A stretch of 64,000 nucleotides of DNA from NCBI RefSeq assembly GCF_000741175.1, contig NZ_JGYS01000022.1, positions 62,001 through 126,000 on the forward strand. The letters run 5' to 3'. The translations under genes were made by a program, and so were the position numbers. The first letter of the stretch is position 1; the number at the start of each line of letters is the position of its first letter. The notes beneath the pieces are model-generated. The model searched no databases, was not told the origin of the DNA, and saw only the letters and a program-made list of their open reading frames with translations. Positions 8,759 to 20,735 of the stretch are shown piece by piece. This DNA is from Bifidobacterium callitrichos DSM 23973. Its GTDB lineage: Bacteria > Actinomycetota > Actinomycetes > Actinomycetales > Bifidobacteriaceae.

Positions 8759-9886
8759 CTAGCCGATCAGCCGCTCGGCGAGCGCCTTGAACTCGGCGCC
8801 TAGGCCATCGGCCCTCAGTGCGCCGTCCTCGTCAAGGACCGCGGGGCGCCCCGCCTCGCCGGTCTCACGCAGTTCAGGCTCCAACGGCAGCTGCGCCATC
8901 AGCGGCACGTCATAGCCGAGGGCATCGGTGAGCTGGCGGGAGACGCGCTCGCCGCCGCCGCGGCCGAAGATGCGCAGTCGCTCGCCCTTGTGCTCGTAAT
9001 AGCTCATGTTCTCCACGACGCCGCGCACCTTCATCGGCACCTGCAGCGCGACGAGTCCGGAACGCACGGCCACGTCGGAGGCGGACGGCTGCGGGGTCGT
9101 CACGACGACGAGCTCGGCGTTGGGCAGCGCCTGGGCGACGGAGATCGCCATGTCGCCGGTGCCGGGAGCGAGATCGAGCAGCAGCACATCCGGCTCCCCC
9201 CACCACACGTCGGACAGGAACTGTTCGAGCGACCGCTGCAGACGCGGACCGCGCCACAGGATCGCGCGGTCGGCGCCGGCGAACATGCCGATCGAGATGA
9301 GCTTGACCCCCCATGCGGTGACGGGCATGAGCATGCCGTTCAGGTTCGTGGGCTGCGTGTGCACGCCGAACAGGCGCGGCAGGGAGAAGCCGTAGATGTC
9401 CGCGTCGATGGCGGCCGTGTCGTAGCCGAGGGCCGCGAATGTGGCGGCGAGGTTCGCGGTGACGGACGACTTGCCGACGCCGCCCTTGCCGGAGGCGATC
9501 GCGAAGATGCGCGTTTTGATGCCGGGCTTGTTGAACGGGTTCTGCTTGCGTTCGGCCTTGAGGTCGGCGACGAGATCGTCGAGCTTGTCTCGGCTCATCG
9601 AACTGACCTCGATATGCGGGGTGAGCGACGCGTTCGGATAGGAGGCGACCGCGCCGTTGATCTGGTTGGTGATGGTCTCCGACAGAGGGCAGCCTTCGAC
9701 GGTGAGTTCGACGTGTACGGTGACGTCGTAGGCAGGGCGATTGCCATCGGTCGACGACTCGGCCGGGACCGCGTTGATCGCGGCGATCATCCCCAGATCG
9801 GTGACGGAGCGGCCGAGCTCCGGGTCAATGACGCGGCTCAGCCGCTCGTAGATGTCCGCTTCGATCCGTCGGGTGTCTGCTGTCAT
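8759..9886 (-). CDS. mrp: Mrp/NBP35-family iron-sulfur carrier ATPase
   Basis: P-loop ATPase that binds and delivers iron-sulfur clusters to apoproteins in the cytosol. The 375-residue product has an N-terminal DUF59/MIP18-like domain (residues 1-95, RVIDPELGRSVTDLGM), then the deviant Walker A motif GKGGVGKSS (about 135) typical of the Mrp/MinD class, a DLAPGTGD Walker B-like segment and NMSYYEH near the C-terminal dimer interface. The usual CxxC of ApbC is reduced here to MSYYE, without visible cysteines, as in many actinobacterial Mrp. AAGGAGG precedes the ATG. It lies downstream of ligA in the same direction, with a 69-nt gap. Confidence 0.88.
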   Translation of the reverse strand: MTADTRRIEADIYERLSRVIDPELGRSVTDLGMIAAINAVPAESSTDGNRPAYDVTVHVELTVEGCPLSETITNQINGAVASYPNASLTPHIEVSSMSRDKLDDLVADLKAERKQNPFNKPGIKTRIFAIASGKGGVGKSSVTANLAATFAALGYDTAAIDADIYGFSLPRLFGVHTQPTNLNGMLMPVTAWGVKLISIGMFAGADRAILWRGPRLQRSLEQFLSDVWWGEPDVLLLDLAPGTGDMAISVAQALPNAELVVVTTPQPSASDVAVRSGLVALQVPMKVRGVVENMSYYEHKGERLRIFGRGGGERVSRQLTDALGYDVPLMAQLPLEPELRETGEAGRPAVLDEDGALRADGLGAEFKALAERLIG

Positions 9887-9955
9887 GAATCCTCCTTAAT
9901 TGCCGCGTACCACACTAGCGTGCCAATCGGCGGATTGCCAGACCCTTCGATCGCC

Positions 9956-12667
<2,712 letters not shown>

Positions 12668-12674
12668 TCACGGC

Positions 12675-12840
12675 TTACAGCGAACCGTTCTCGATAACAA
12701 AAGTGTGAAGGTTGACGAGCTGTCAATCGCACATCCGATTGCCTGCAATCGGCGGTATTCCGCCGCTAAGGGGTGATGTGCGATTGTGCGTTCCCGTACG
12801 GTTGCCTCACACGTTCCTTATTGAGAACGATTCGCTGCAA
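12675..12840 (-). repeat. 166-bp near-palindromic element, copy C
   Basis: Inverted relative to copies A and B; exactly 166 bp. It sits between the start of ligA and the end of the 1216-residue ORF, 12 nt from the latter's stop codon. Copies B and C share CCCG immediately outside the TTGCAG end. Confidence 0.9.
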
Positions 12841-12852
12841 CGGGTTGGAGCC

Positions 12853-15800
12853 TCACACGCTCAGGGAGCGGATGAACTGGGCCTGCACCACGTCGATGCC
12901 GCTGTCGTCGTCATCGGCCATGCGCGCGGTGGCGACGGAGAGTGTACGGGCGGGCACGAACAGTCCCTCGTCGACCGTAAGTCGTGCGGCGTCGGCCACG
13001 ATGCGCGCCACCTCGGTGTGCGGCCACACCGGCAGATCATGCGCGGCAAGCACCGCGGCCGCGTCGGCCACGCTCTCCGGCACGCGGATGCACTGCGAGT
13101 CGGCGCGGGCGACGAGCTCCTGCAGTTCCCCCTCCAATGCGGAGATCTGCCCGGGGGCGATGTGGTCGCTCATGATGTACGCGGCCACCGCCACATCGAA
13201 ATGATCCTGCATCCACTCGTCGTAGGCGAGGCGATAGTAGGCGAACGCGGCGTCGTCGCGATCGAGGGCGACCCGCAGGGCGTTGAGGCATGCGGCGCGC
13301 GCCGAATCCCAGTCCTCGTTGCGTGCCAGCTGCACGGCGAGCTTCAGGTGCGTGAGCGGATAGGCGGGCGCGTAGGCCACCATCGCGTTGAGATGCTTGA
13401 GGGAGTGGGAGGCGCCCTTGACCTGCGCGAGCACGTCGGCAAGCTCCATGTGCGCGTAGAACAGGTTGTCGGGGATCAGCACCGTGCGCTCGCCGGATGT
13501 GGCGAACAGACGATTGTAGATGACGCGTTCAGCGTACGAGTTGAAGTAACGCGGCACGCCGCCGCCCTTGGCGTACAGCGCGTCGACGTGTCCGATCGCG
13601 GCCTCGGCGGCCTCGAACGCCTGATCGACCTGTCCGTTGAACAGGAGGTCGCGAGCCTTGAGCCGTTCCCTGTCGAGCTCGTCGGCCATGCGCAGCGCGA
13701 CCGATGGCGTATCCCGCCCGTCGATGAGCGCGCTGGTGATCAGCGGCGCCTGTTCACTCAGTTCCGGGTCTCCGATCATGTCGACGATGCGCATCGCCTC
13801 CTGGGCCTTGGCGACGGACGGCATCGTCTCGTCGGAGGCGAGACGATGGAAGTCCGTGTCGGCGCGCTGCATGAGGTCGACGCGCTGGATCGACAGGCCG
13901 GAGGCCCTCGTGGTGCCGAGCACGCGAGCGGTCTCGCCGGTGAAGACGCGGTCGGACATCTCCGGCTCCTCCTGGGCGCCGGCGGGCGCGAACGCCGGGT
14001 CGCGCAGGTCGAAGCCCTCGTTGACGGGCTTGAGCGCACCGGAATCGACGTCCATCACGGCGTCGAACATGCGATACGTGCTCATCGGATGCGAGAGCGA
14101 ATCCTGTTCGACGCGCATGAGGAACGCCTCGCGCGTGAACGTCACGGTGGCGAGGTTGCGGACGGTGGGATTGCGCCTGAGCACGCTCATCGGGTCGTCC
14201 GCCGCGCCGGAATCGCCGTCATCGTCACCATCCGGTCCGGAGCCGAGACCTGCGCCGGAGATCAGTCCGTTGGCGCCGAACTCGTCATCGGCCATATCGT
14301 CGGAATCGGAGACGTCATCGACGGTATCGTCGCCGTCCGCCCGTCCGTCGATGCCGTTGCGGCCATCGCCCGGATTGGCGAACGCCGTCTCGTCGATGTC
14401 GATGTCGACGTCCCTGACCAGATCCTCGAACCGCTGATCGAGCGTGTCCCCGGAGACGCCGGAGGCGGCCGTCGCGTCGGCGGAGGATTCACCCGCTTCG
14501 CTCCCGTCCCCAGCATCGCCCGACTGGTCGGACGCACGATCCGCGATCGGACGGGAGGGCGACGGCGTACGCGTCGGATCGCCATGGAAGTCACCGTCCT
14601 TCGGCTCGGACTTGCCACCGTGCACCGCGCCCACGTTGCCGGTGTGCATGCGTTCGAACGCGCTCAGCGCCTCGCTCATCATCTCCTCGATGGCGGAGTC
14701 CTGTTCGGCGAGCGCCTCCTCGAGCCCCAGCGAGTCGACGTGCAGGGACACCTCGTGCACGCGCTCGGAGGCCGCGAAGCTCAGCGCCGCCATGATCAGG
14801 CCGACGCGCAGGTTGTAGTCGGCGCTCATTTCGGCGCGTTCGCGGTCGGAGAGCTTGACCCAGCTGTGCGACTGCTCGTCGTACCGGCTCGCCGGCATCA
14901 TCGAGACGCCGGCGGTGGTGAAGCCGACGGCCACGCGTCCGGCGGCGAGGTTGGAGCGGATCTCCACGTCGAAGCGGTACGGCAGGCGCAGTTTCCTCAC
15001 GAGCAGCGCCATGCTCTGACGGTAGGTCCATTCGGAGTCGGTGCCGCCGCGTTCCCTCGCTCTCTCGCCGATGTCGCGTGCGATGCGGCGCGCCTGTTCG
15101 ATGAGCGCGAGCATCGAATTGGCGTCGTCCTGCTGCCCGGAGCCGAGGGATCCGTCCGTGGGGTCGCCTCCGCCGAGGGCGATCAGCGCCGGATCGTTGA
15201 GAAGCTTCAGGTCGAGGGTCGAGGCCTGGGCGCGGGTGATCGTCTCCTCGGTGGGTTCGAGCCCAAGGCGCGTGTTGCGTTCCAACCATGCGCTCACCTG
15301 CGCGAAGCGGTTGAGGTTGCCTTCGATGGCGAGCGCGCGCAGGGCCGGGGCGAGCGACAGCGAGGAGTCCCAGTTGAAGAAGTAGGAGCCGGAATAGCTG
15401 GAGGTGTACAGGTGCAGCGGTTCGGCCCCGTGGACGGCCTCGAGGCCGGGGGCGTCGTCGAGCGCGCCGGCCTCGTGCATGAGTTCGGCGAAGTGGTCCT
15501 CGAGCCCGGACACGCGCATGCCGTGGGCGCGCACGGCGAGCATGTCGCGTACGGAGCGGCGGATCGCGCCCATCGACGCCTCGCGGTTGAGCCTGCGGAA
15601 GATGTTGCCCGCGCCGAATCCGAGCATGAGGCCGCTCATCTGCGGCAGCATGTAGGCGGCGAAGAAGCCGATGGCGATGGCGTCACGGTATTCGAGGTCC
15701 TCGCGCATCTCGCGAGGCAGGGGGTAGCGCATCTGTTCGAGGCGGTATCGGCCGCCGCGCGACCCCCAGCCGTCCCTGCCGACGCCGACGCCGATGCCAC

Positions 15801-16503
15801 GGCCCTTGCCGTCGTCGGTGCGGCTCCATGCGGCGAGCCAGGTCATGCGTCCGCGGTCGTCGCGGCCGACGATGCCGCCGCCGACGCGGGGGCTGCCGGC
15901 GGCACCGGAGACGTTCGAGGAGCCCGGCTTGCGGCCGTCGGCTCCGTTGCCGTTCGCGAGGCCGCGCGGCTCCTTGGTGAACATGAACCGCGGTTGCATG
16001 TTCTGCACGTCCATGCCGATCTCGGGGCCGACGAACACGCGGCCGCGGCCGTCGGCGTATGCGATCTGGGAGAAGTGGTCCTTGTCGGCGAACACGCCGA
16101 GCGAGAAGCCCTCCCCGGACGAGGAGGACGGGCCGCTGCCCGACAGCTGCGCCCAGCCGAGCGTGAGCTTGCCGGGCACGTCATCGAAGTCAAGCAGGTG
16201 ACGTTTGACGAGCGGGCCGAGCCTGCGAGAATGGCTGGCGAGCTCCCGGGCCACATCGAGCTCGACGTCGCTGGGGTCACGTCCGACGTCGGAGGTGTCG
16301 GACGCGGCCCGGTTCATCGCCTCGGCCGCCGCACGGTCGAGGGTGGCACCGAACGGGTCGGCCGATTCCATGGCGCCCTCCACGGCGCCTCGACCCGAGC
16401 GAGTCAGGCGCGACGCGAACCGCAGCGCTCGCGTCATCGCGTCCCTGATCGGGTCGGGAATCGGTGCGAACGGGAAATTGCGATGTGGCTTACGTACTGA
16501 CAT
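12853..16503 (-). CDS. Large protein of unknown function with TPR-like C-terminus
   Basis: A 1216-residue predicted soluble protein with no recognisable catalytic motif. Three parts are visible: a Gly/Ser- and Arg-rich N-terminal half (about residues 1-600) with several beta-rich stretches; an acidic, low-complexity linker (about 640-760, many Asp, Gly and Ser); and a C-terminal helical region (about 960-1180) with repeated helix pairs such as GQVDQAFEAAEAAIGH, LADVLAQVKGASHSLKH and NEDWDSARAACLNALR, which look like degenerate tetratricopeptide repeats. The reverse-strand AACAAT 7 nt before the ATG suggests a leaderless start. It is divergent from the GT-C-like gene. Bifidobacterial genomes carry comparable long TPR-annotated proteins of unknown role. 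Confidence 0.8.
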   Translation of the reverse strand: MSVRKPHRNFPFAPIPDPIRDAMTRALRFASRLTRSGRGAVEGAMESADPFGATLDRAAAEAMNRAASDTSDVGRDPSDVELDVARELASHSRRLGPLVKRHLLDFDDVPGKLTLGWAQLSGSGPSSSSGEGFSLGVFADKDHFSQIAYADGRGRVFVGPEIGMDVQNMQPRFMFTKEPRGLANGNGADGRKPGSSNVSGAAGSPRVGGGIVGRDDRGRMTWLAAWSRTDDGKGRGIGVGVGRDGWGSRGGRYRLEQMRYPLPREMREDLEYRDAIAIGFFAAYMLPQMSGLMLGFGAGNIFRRLNREASMGAIRRSVRDMLAVRAHGMRVSGLEDHFAELMHEAGALDDAPGLEAVHGAEPLHLYTSSYSGSYFFNWDSSLSLAPALRALAIEGNLNRFAQVSAWLERNTRLGLEPTEETITRAQASTLDLKLLNDPALIALGGGDPTDGSLGSGQQDDANSMLALIEQARRIARDIGERARERGGTDSEWTYRQSMALLVRKLRLPYRFDVEIRSNLAAGRVAVGFTTAGVSMMPASRYDEQSHSWVKLSDRERAEMSADYNLRVGLIMAALSFAASERVHEVSLHVDSLGLEEALAEQDSAIEEMMSEALSAFERMHTGNVGAVHGGKSEPKDGDFHGDPTRTPSPSRPIADRASDQSGDAGDGSEAGESSADATAASGVSGDTLDQRFEDLVRDVDIDIDETAFANPGDGRNGIDGRADGDDTVDDVSDSDDMADDEFGANGLISGAGLGSGPDGDDDGDSGAADDPMSVLRRNPTVRNLATVTFTREAFLMRVEQDSLSHPMSTYRMFDAVMDVDSGALKPVNEGFDLRDPAFAPAGAQEEPEMSDRVFTGETARVLGTTRASGLSIQRVDLMQRADTDFHRLASDETMPSVAKAQEAMRIVDMIGDPELSEQAPLITSALIDGRDTPSVALRMADELDRERLKARDLLFNGQVDQAFEAAEAAIGHVDALYAKGGGVPRYFNSYAERVIYNRLFATSGERTVLIPDNLFYAHMELADVLAQVKGASHSLKHLNAMVAYAPAYPLTHLKLAVQLARNEDWDSARAACLNALRVALDRDDAAFAYYRLAYDEWMQDHFDVAVAAYIMSDHIAPGQISALEGELQELVARADSQCIRVPESVADAAAVLAAHDLPVWPHTEVARIVADAARLTVDEGLFVPARTLSVATARMADDDDSGIDVVQAQFIRSLSV

Positions 16504-16568
16504 GCCTCACATTGTTTCAACGCAACCCGACATGGCGGTCGGCCGTGAAGCCTACAGAATAATGCCTA

Positions 16569-16574
16569 TAGAAT
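16569..16574 (+). promoter_or_regulatory. -10 hexamer of a probable leaderless promoter (GT-C-like gene)
   Basis: TAGAAT within CCTATAGAATAAGGGGGTG ends 6 nt before the GTG at 16581. The intervening AAGGGGG is too close to the start to act as a normal ribosome-binding site. Confidence 0.45.
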
Positions 16575-16580
16575 AAGGGG

Positions 16581-18773
16581 GTGCCTCATCTTCCCCGGCT
16601 TTCCTTTGGGCTTTCCCCGCTGCCGCGACGGCTGCTGCGCCGTCACCGACGCGCGATCGTGCTGACCGTCGTCACGGCGCTGCTCATCCTGCTGATCGAA
16701 TGCTTCGGGTTCAACATGCCGTTCTGGCGCACGCTCGGCGCGAGCATGGATTCGGCAGCATACGAGAACACGATGGGACCGGGATTGGAACGCACTGACA
16801 CGGGTTCGCTGCGCGTCACCGATCCGAGCGGGGCCTGGCTTCAGGTCGAGACGGACGGCACGTCCGATTTCGCACGCGTCGATGCGCTCACGCCGAAGCA
16901 GGATGCACTGCGCATCGTGCATCTGCGCGCCTCGCTCGACGGCGGCACGGCCACCTCCCGCACCGTCTCATTGGTCTCCCAGCGCTCCCTGTTCATCCCG
17001 ACGCATGGCGCGGGAACACTACGCGTGTGGATCGAGGAGGGCAGGAATCAGATCATTCCGATCGAGGCGATACGCGCGAACGTGCGTGTTCCGTTCACGT
17101 TCGACGTGACGCGGGTGGCGCTGATGGCGGGCGCGGTGCTGATGGTCGTTCTGCTCGGCCCGTGGTCGAGGCTGTGGCGCATCGCATTGGACACGTCGAG
17201 TCTCCGGCAGCGTCTGGGATTCGCCGCATTGCTGACGCCGTTCGCCGTGTCCATGGTGACGAACGTCGTCTGGCAGATGATGTACTCGCAGCCGCTGGTC
17301 TTCCACGCCCTGGGAGGCTACACCTACGATTTCGAACAGTACGGCCGGCTGGCCGACTCGCTCCTGCACGGCCGCACCTGGCTCGATCTGATGGTGCCGC
17401 CGGAGCTTGCCGCAGCGGCCGATCCGCATGACGTCATCACCCGCAATCGCCTGTTCGCCGAGGGCGTCGACCCGATCTACTGGGATCACGCGTACTTCGA
17501 GGGACGCTGGTACACGTATTTCGGCGTGCTGCCGGCGGTGCTGCTGTTCATGCCCTACCGGGTGTTGAGCGGCAGGATGCTCTCGAGCGCCGCGGCCGTG
17601 CATCTGCTCATGTTCCTGGCGCTGCTGTTCACCTGTCTGCTGGTCGTGCGCGTCATCGCCCGTCTCGCACCGCGCACGTCGGTGGCGGCCACGCTGATCG
17701 CACTGGTCTTCGTACCGCTGGCCGGCAACTATGGGTACCTGTTCTACCGTACGAACTTCTATTCGGTGCCGTTCGCCGCCTCGCTGACCCTGACCGCACT
17801 TGGATTGTGGCTGTGGGTGGGGGCGCAGACCGCCAAGCCGCCGCTCAACCCGGCCGACCGGTGGCAGGTCGGTTCGGCGCCGGAGATCTCCCTGCCGCGC
17901 CTGGGACTGGGGGCGCTGTGCATCGCCTCGAACTTCGGATGCCGCCCCACGTTCTGTCTGGCGGCGCTGCTCGGCTTCCCGCTGTTCTGGCCGCAGATCC
18001 ACGCACTGGTCTCGCATCTCGCCGCCGGCAAGGTGTCGTGGCGCAAGGCACTGCGCGCCCCGGGCGTGGTGATCGCGGCCGCCGCGGTGCCGATCGTGCC
18101 GCTCATGCTGTACAACCGCGCGCGTTTCGGCTCCCTGTTCGACTTCGGCACCGCCTATCAGATGACCGTCACCGACATGACCCGGTTCAGGGAGCCGATC
18201 GCGGACATCCTGCCGGTGATCGGCTACTACCTGTTCCTGCCGTTGCGCTTCGGCGACGGCTTCCCGTGGCTGCGCCTCTCCCCCACGCCGCTGCCCGAAT
18301 GGTCGTTCGCCGAGCCGATGGTGGGCGGCCTGTTCGTCCTGTGCCCGCTGCTGCTGGCCGCCTTCGCGCTGCCGGCGCTGCTGCGCGTGCCGGATACGGG
18401 CCGTACGCCCGGATTGCGTCCGATGCTGATGGGGATGCTCGTGCTGGGCCTCGCCCTGGTGGCGTTCGATGCGGTGAGCGCCGGCCTCGGCTGGCGGTAC
18501 ATGTGCGATTTCGGCTGGCTGTTCGCGCTGTCCGCGCTGCCGGCCCTGCTGCGCGTGATGGGGGACGTCGTCGACCATGACGACATGGCAGCGGCCGACG
18601 CATCCTCCCGCGTCTGCCGCATCCGTCCGGCGTTGCGTCTGATCGTACTCGCGATCCTCATGTGGTCGCTGCTGGTGGCTCTGACCTGCTGGTTCACTCC
18701 GGGCCGTCAGGATGTGATGCTCTCCGGCAATCCGCGCCTGTTCGGCGATGTGGCCTCCTGGTTCCTCGCCTGA
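16581..18773 (+). CDS. Polytopic membrane protein, GT-C glycosyltransferase-like
   Basis: A 730-residue integral membrane protein with roughly twelve transmembrane segments. After one N-terminal helix (about 27-45) comes a beta-rich extracytoplasmic domain (50-180). A second block of helices starts at about 185. The first large loop of that block (about 245-320) contains YDFEQYGRLADSLLHGRTW and DHAYFEGRWYTYFGVLP, the acidic/aromatic pattern seen in GT-C enzymes that use polyprenyl-phosphate sugars. The long loop with LLYNRARFGSLFDFG is similar to the corresponding region of ArnT/PMT-like proteins. The donor and acceptor are unknown. It precedes the arylsulfotransferase gene by 209 nt. Confidence 0.6.
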   Translation: MPHLPRLSFGLSPLPRRLLRRHRRAIVLTVVTALLILLIECFGFNMPFWRTLGASMDSAAYENTMGPGLERTDTGSLRVTDPSGAWLQVETDGTSDFARVDALTPKQDALRIVHLRASLDGGTATSRTVSLVSQRSLFIPTHGAGTLRVWIEEGRNQIIPIEAIRANVRVPFTFDVTRVALMAGAVLMVVLLGPWSRLWRIALDTSSLRQRLGFAALLTPFAVSMVTNVVWQMMYSQPLVFHALGGYTYDFEQYGRLADSLLHGRTWLDLMVPPELAAAADPHDVITRNRLFAEGVDPIYWDHAYFEGRWYTYFGVLPAVLLFMPYRVLSGRMLSSAAAVHLLMFLALLFTCLLVVRVIARLAPRTSVAATLIALVFVPLAGNYGYLFYRTNFYSVPFAASLTLTALGLWLWVGAQTAKPPLNPADRWQVGSAPEISLPRLGLGALCIASNFGCRPTFCLAALLGFPLFWPQIHALVSHLAAGKVSWRKALRAPGVVIAAAAVPIVPLMLYNRARFGSLFDFGTAYQMTVTDMTRFREPIADILPVIGYYLFLPLRFGDGFPWLRLSPTPLPEWSFAEPMVGGLFVLCPLLLAAFALPALLRVPDTGRTPGLRPMLMGMLVLGLALVAFDAVSAGLGWRYMCDFGWLFALSALPALLRVMGDVVDHDDMAAADASSRVCRIRPALRLIVLAILMWSLLVALTCWFTPGRQDVMLSGNPRLFGDVASWFLA

Positions 18774-18982
18774 GAGAGAAAACCGGATGCGCTCCCAGCG
18801 AACATTCAGCGAACGAGTCTTGCACGTACAGGCAAACCCCAAGAATTCCAAGGGTCCGCGCATACTATGAAATGGTTTCTTCACAAATCGATAACCTTCC
18901 GATCCCCAGTCGGCGGCTATCCTCGGAACCCTCACCGCAGGGATCCCTCGCACATCGAACAACGAAAGCCGAACACCACTTC

Positions 18983-20659
18983 ATGAAGCGCATCGCAACC
19001 AGGAACCTCGCCGTACGCATCGCGGCCGCGGCCGTCACCCTCGCCATCGCCATCGGCCTGTGCCTGTTCTCACAGGACAACGTCCAGGCGTCGATCAAGG
19101 AACGTCGCGTGGAACGCCTCAACGCCCGCATCGCGAACGTGTACACCACCGATTACCAGAAGATGGCCGACGAGCAGCTGACCTCATCGCGCGATAAGGC
19201 CGAGGCGACGCTCGACAAGCCGTTCGTCGCCGAGAACCCGTACGGCACGAACACGACGTCGCTCTACGTCTACTTCACCACGGACAAGGCCACCGACGTC
19301 TCCTATACCGTGCACGCCGAAGGCTACCCCGACTTCTCCGCCACGGCCGAACAGGGCGACGACTACTCCACCGAGCACGAGTTCCTCGTACTCGGTCTCA
19401 TTCCGGGCACAAGCAATACCATCACCTTCACGCTCAGGGACTCCACGGGCGAGACCGTGGCCACCAAGCAGATCACGCATCAGGGCGCGAAACTCCTCGG
19501 CGAGGAGGAAGTCCGTCTCGACCAGCCGGTCGAACCGACCGACTCCGCCACGCAGGCGCTCGGCAACGGCCTGTACGCGATCCTCGGCAACGACTCCAAC
19601 GAGCAGGACTTCATGTACTACTACGACGTCAACGGCGTGCTGCGCGGCGAGGTGCCGGTCATGTACTACCGTTCGCACCGTCTCCTGTTCGACGACGACG
19701 GACTCATGTGGTTCTCCGCCTCGACGAAGCACTTCGTCGGCATGAACCGGCTCGGCAAGCTCGAAAAGATCATCAACCTCGGCAGCCGGTTCATCCTCCA
19801 CCACGACTACGCGCTCGACTCGGACGGCAACATCGTCTCCCTCGCCACCGATCTGACCCGCTCCGACCATGCGGTGCAGGATCAGGTCATCAAGGTCGAC
19901 ACCACCACCGGCAAGGTCACGCAGCTCGTCGACTTCGGCGAGATCTTCCCCGACTACAAGTCGTCCACCGATCATTCGGGCATCGACGAATCCGATCCGA
20001 CCGCCACGAACCGCTGGGACTGGATCCACTTCAACACGATCCAGCTGCTGCCCGACGGCTCCGCGCTGCTCTCCGCGCGCGAGACCTCGACGATCATCAA
20101 GATCGACGACATCGAAGGCGAGAACGGCGAGCCGACGGTCGACTACATGATCGGCGAGCCGAGCGTGTGGGACGGCACCTCGTACAAGGACCTGTTCCTC
20201 ACCAAGTCGGGCGACTTCGGCGACACCGGCGGCCAGCACTCGATCACGTACGAGGCCGACCCGTCGCTGCCCGACGGCCAGTACTACATCTACATGTTCG
20301 ACAACAACTTCGGCTACGCGATGACCCGCCCCGACTACGACTGGACCACGATCAAGGGCATCTCCACCGCGCAGAGCTCGAAGGATAAGAACTCGAACTC
20401 GCAGTTCCGCAAGTACCTAGTCGACGAAAAGGCCGGCACGTACACCGAAGTGCAGAGCTTCGACGTGCCGTACTCGCCGTACGTGAGCTCCTCGCAGGAG
20501 ATCACCGACTCGATCAACCTCGTGGACACCGGCATGCAGGGCGTCTTCGGCGTGTACGACGACGACGGCAACCTCCAGGCCCAGTACACGATGAAGCTCG
20601 GCACCTCGTACATCTACCGCGTGTACCACTACGACTTCAAGGGCTTCTACTTCGCCTGA
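18983..20659 (+). CDS. Arylsulfotransferase (ASST) family protein
   Basis: A 558-residue extracytoplasmic protein with an N-terminal signal anchor (residues 8-30, AVRIAAAAVTLAIAIGLCL). The rest follows the ASST beta-propeller layout. Candidates for the four active-site residues known from E. coli CFT073 ASST (three His and one Arg) are present in order: H274 (or H273) in FILHHDYAL, H349 in DWIHFNTIQLLPDG, R366 in LLSARETST and H419 in GGQHSITYE. If active, it would move sulfuryl groups between phenolic compounds outside the membrane without PAPS. The start at the ATG of MKRIATRN is chosen because the signal anchor begins there; longer in-frame starts overlap the previous gene. The physiological substrate is unknown. 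Confidence 0.75.
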   Translation: MKRIATRNLAVRIAAAAVTLAIAIGLCLFSQDNVQASIKERRVERLNARIANVYTTDYQKMADEQLTSSRDKAEATLDKPFVAENPYGTNTTSLYVYFTTDKATDVSYTVHAEGYPDFSATAEQGDDYSTEHEFLVLGLIPGTSNTITFTLRDSTGETVATKQITHQGAKLLGEEEVRLDQPVEPTDSATQALGNGLYAILGNDSNEQDFMYYYDVNGVLRGEVPVMYYRSHRLLFDDDGLMWFSASTKHFVGMNRLGKLEKIINLGSRFILHHDYALDSDGNIVSLATDLTRSDHAVQDQVIKVDTTTGKVTQLVDFGEIFPDYKSSTDHSGIDESDPTATNRWDWIHFNTIQLLPDGSALLSARETSTIIKIDDIEGENGEPTVDYMIGEPSVWDGTSYKDLFLTKSGDFGDTGGQHSITYEADPSLPDGQYYIYMFDNNFGYAMTRPDYDWTTIKGISTAQSSKDKNSNSQFRKYLVDEKAGTYTEVQSFDVPYSPYVSSSQEITDSINLVDTGMQGVFGVYDDDGNLQAQYTMKLGTSYIYRVYHYDFKGFYFA

Positions 20660-20694
20660 CGTACACCATCCGTTCGGACGGACGGTCATCCAAG

Positions 20695-20735
20695 GCCCAT
20701 GGCACTCACTAGACTGAAGTGCCATGGGCTTTTTC
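20695..20735 (+). terminator. Terminator overlapping the next gene's start
   Basis: A 12-bp perfect stem GCCCATGGCACT / AGTGCCATGGGC with an 11-nt loop is followed by TTTTTCTTTT. The descending stem and T-run also encode the first codons (ATG GGC TTT TTC TTT) of the following ABC ATPase gene, and the loop contains that gene's -10 hexamer. Confidence 0.82.
20710..20715 (+). promoter_or_regulatory. -10 hexamer inside a terminator loop
   Basis: TAGACT ends 8 nt before ATG 20724 and lies in the loop of the terminator hairpin, implying a leaderless mRNA that begins inside the descending stem. Confidence 0.45.

Noticed and set aside
12712..16500. A 1262-codon open frame on the + strand opposite the large unknown protein
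   Set aside because: The opposite frame has the better codon bias and domain-like structure; the + frame begins inside repeat copy C and is His/Arg/Val-rich shadow sequence.
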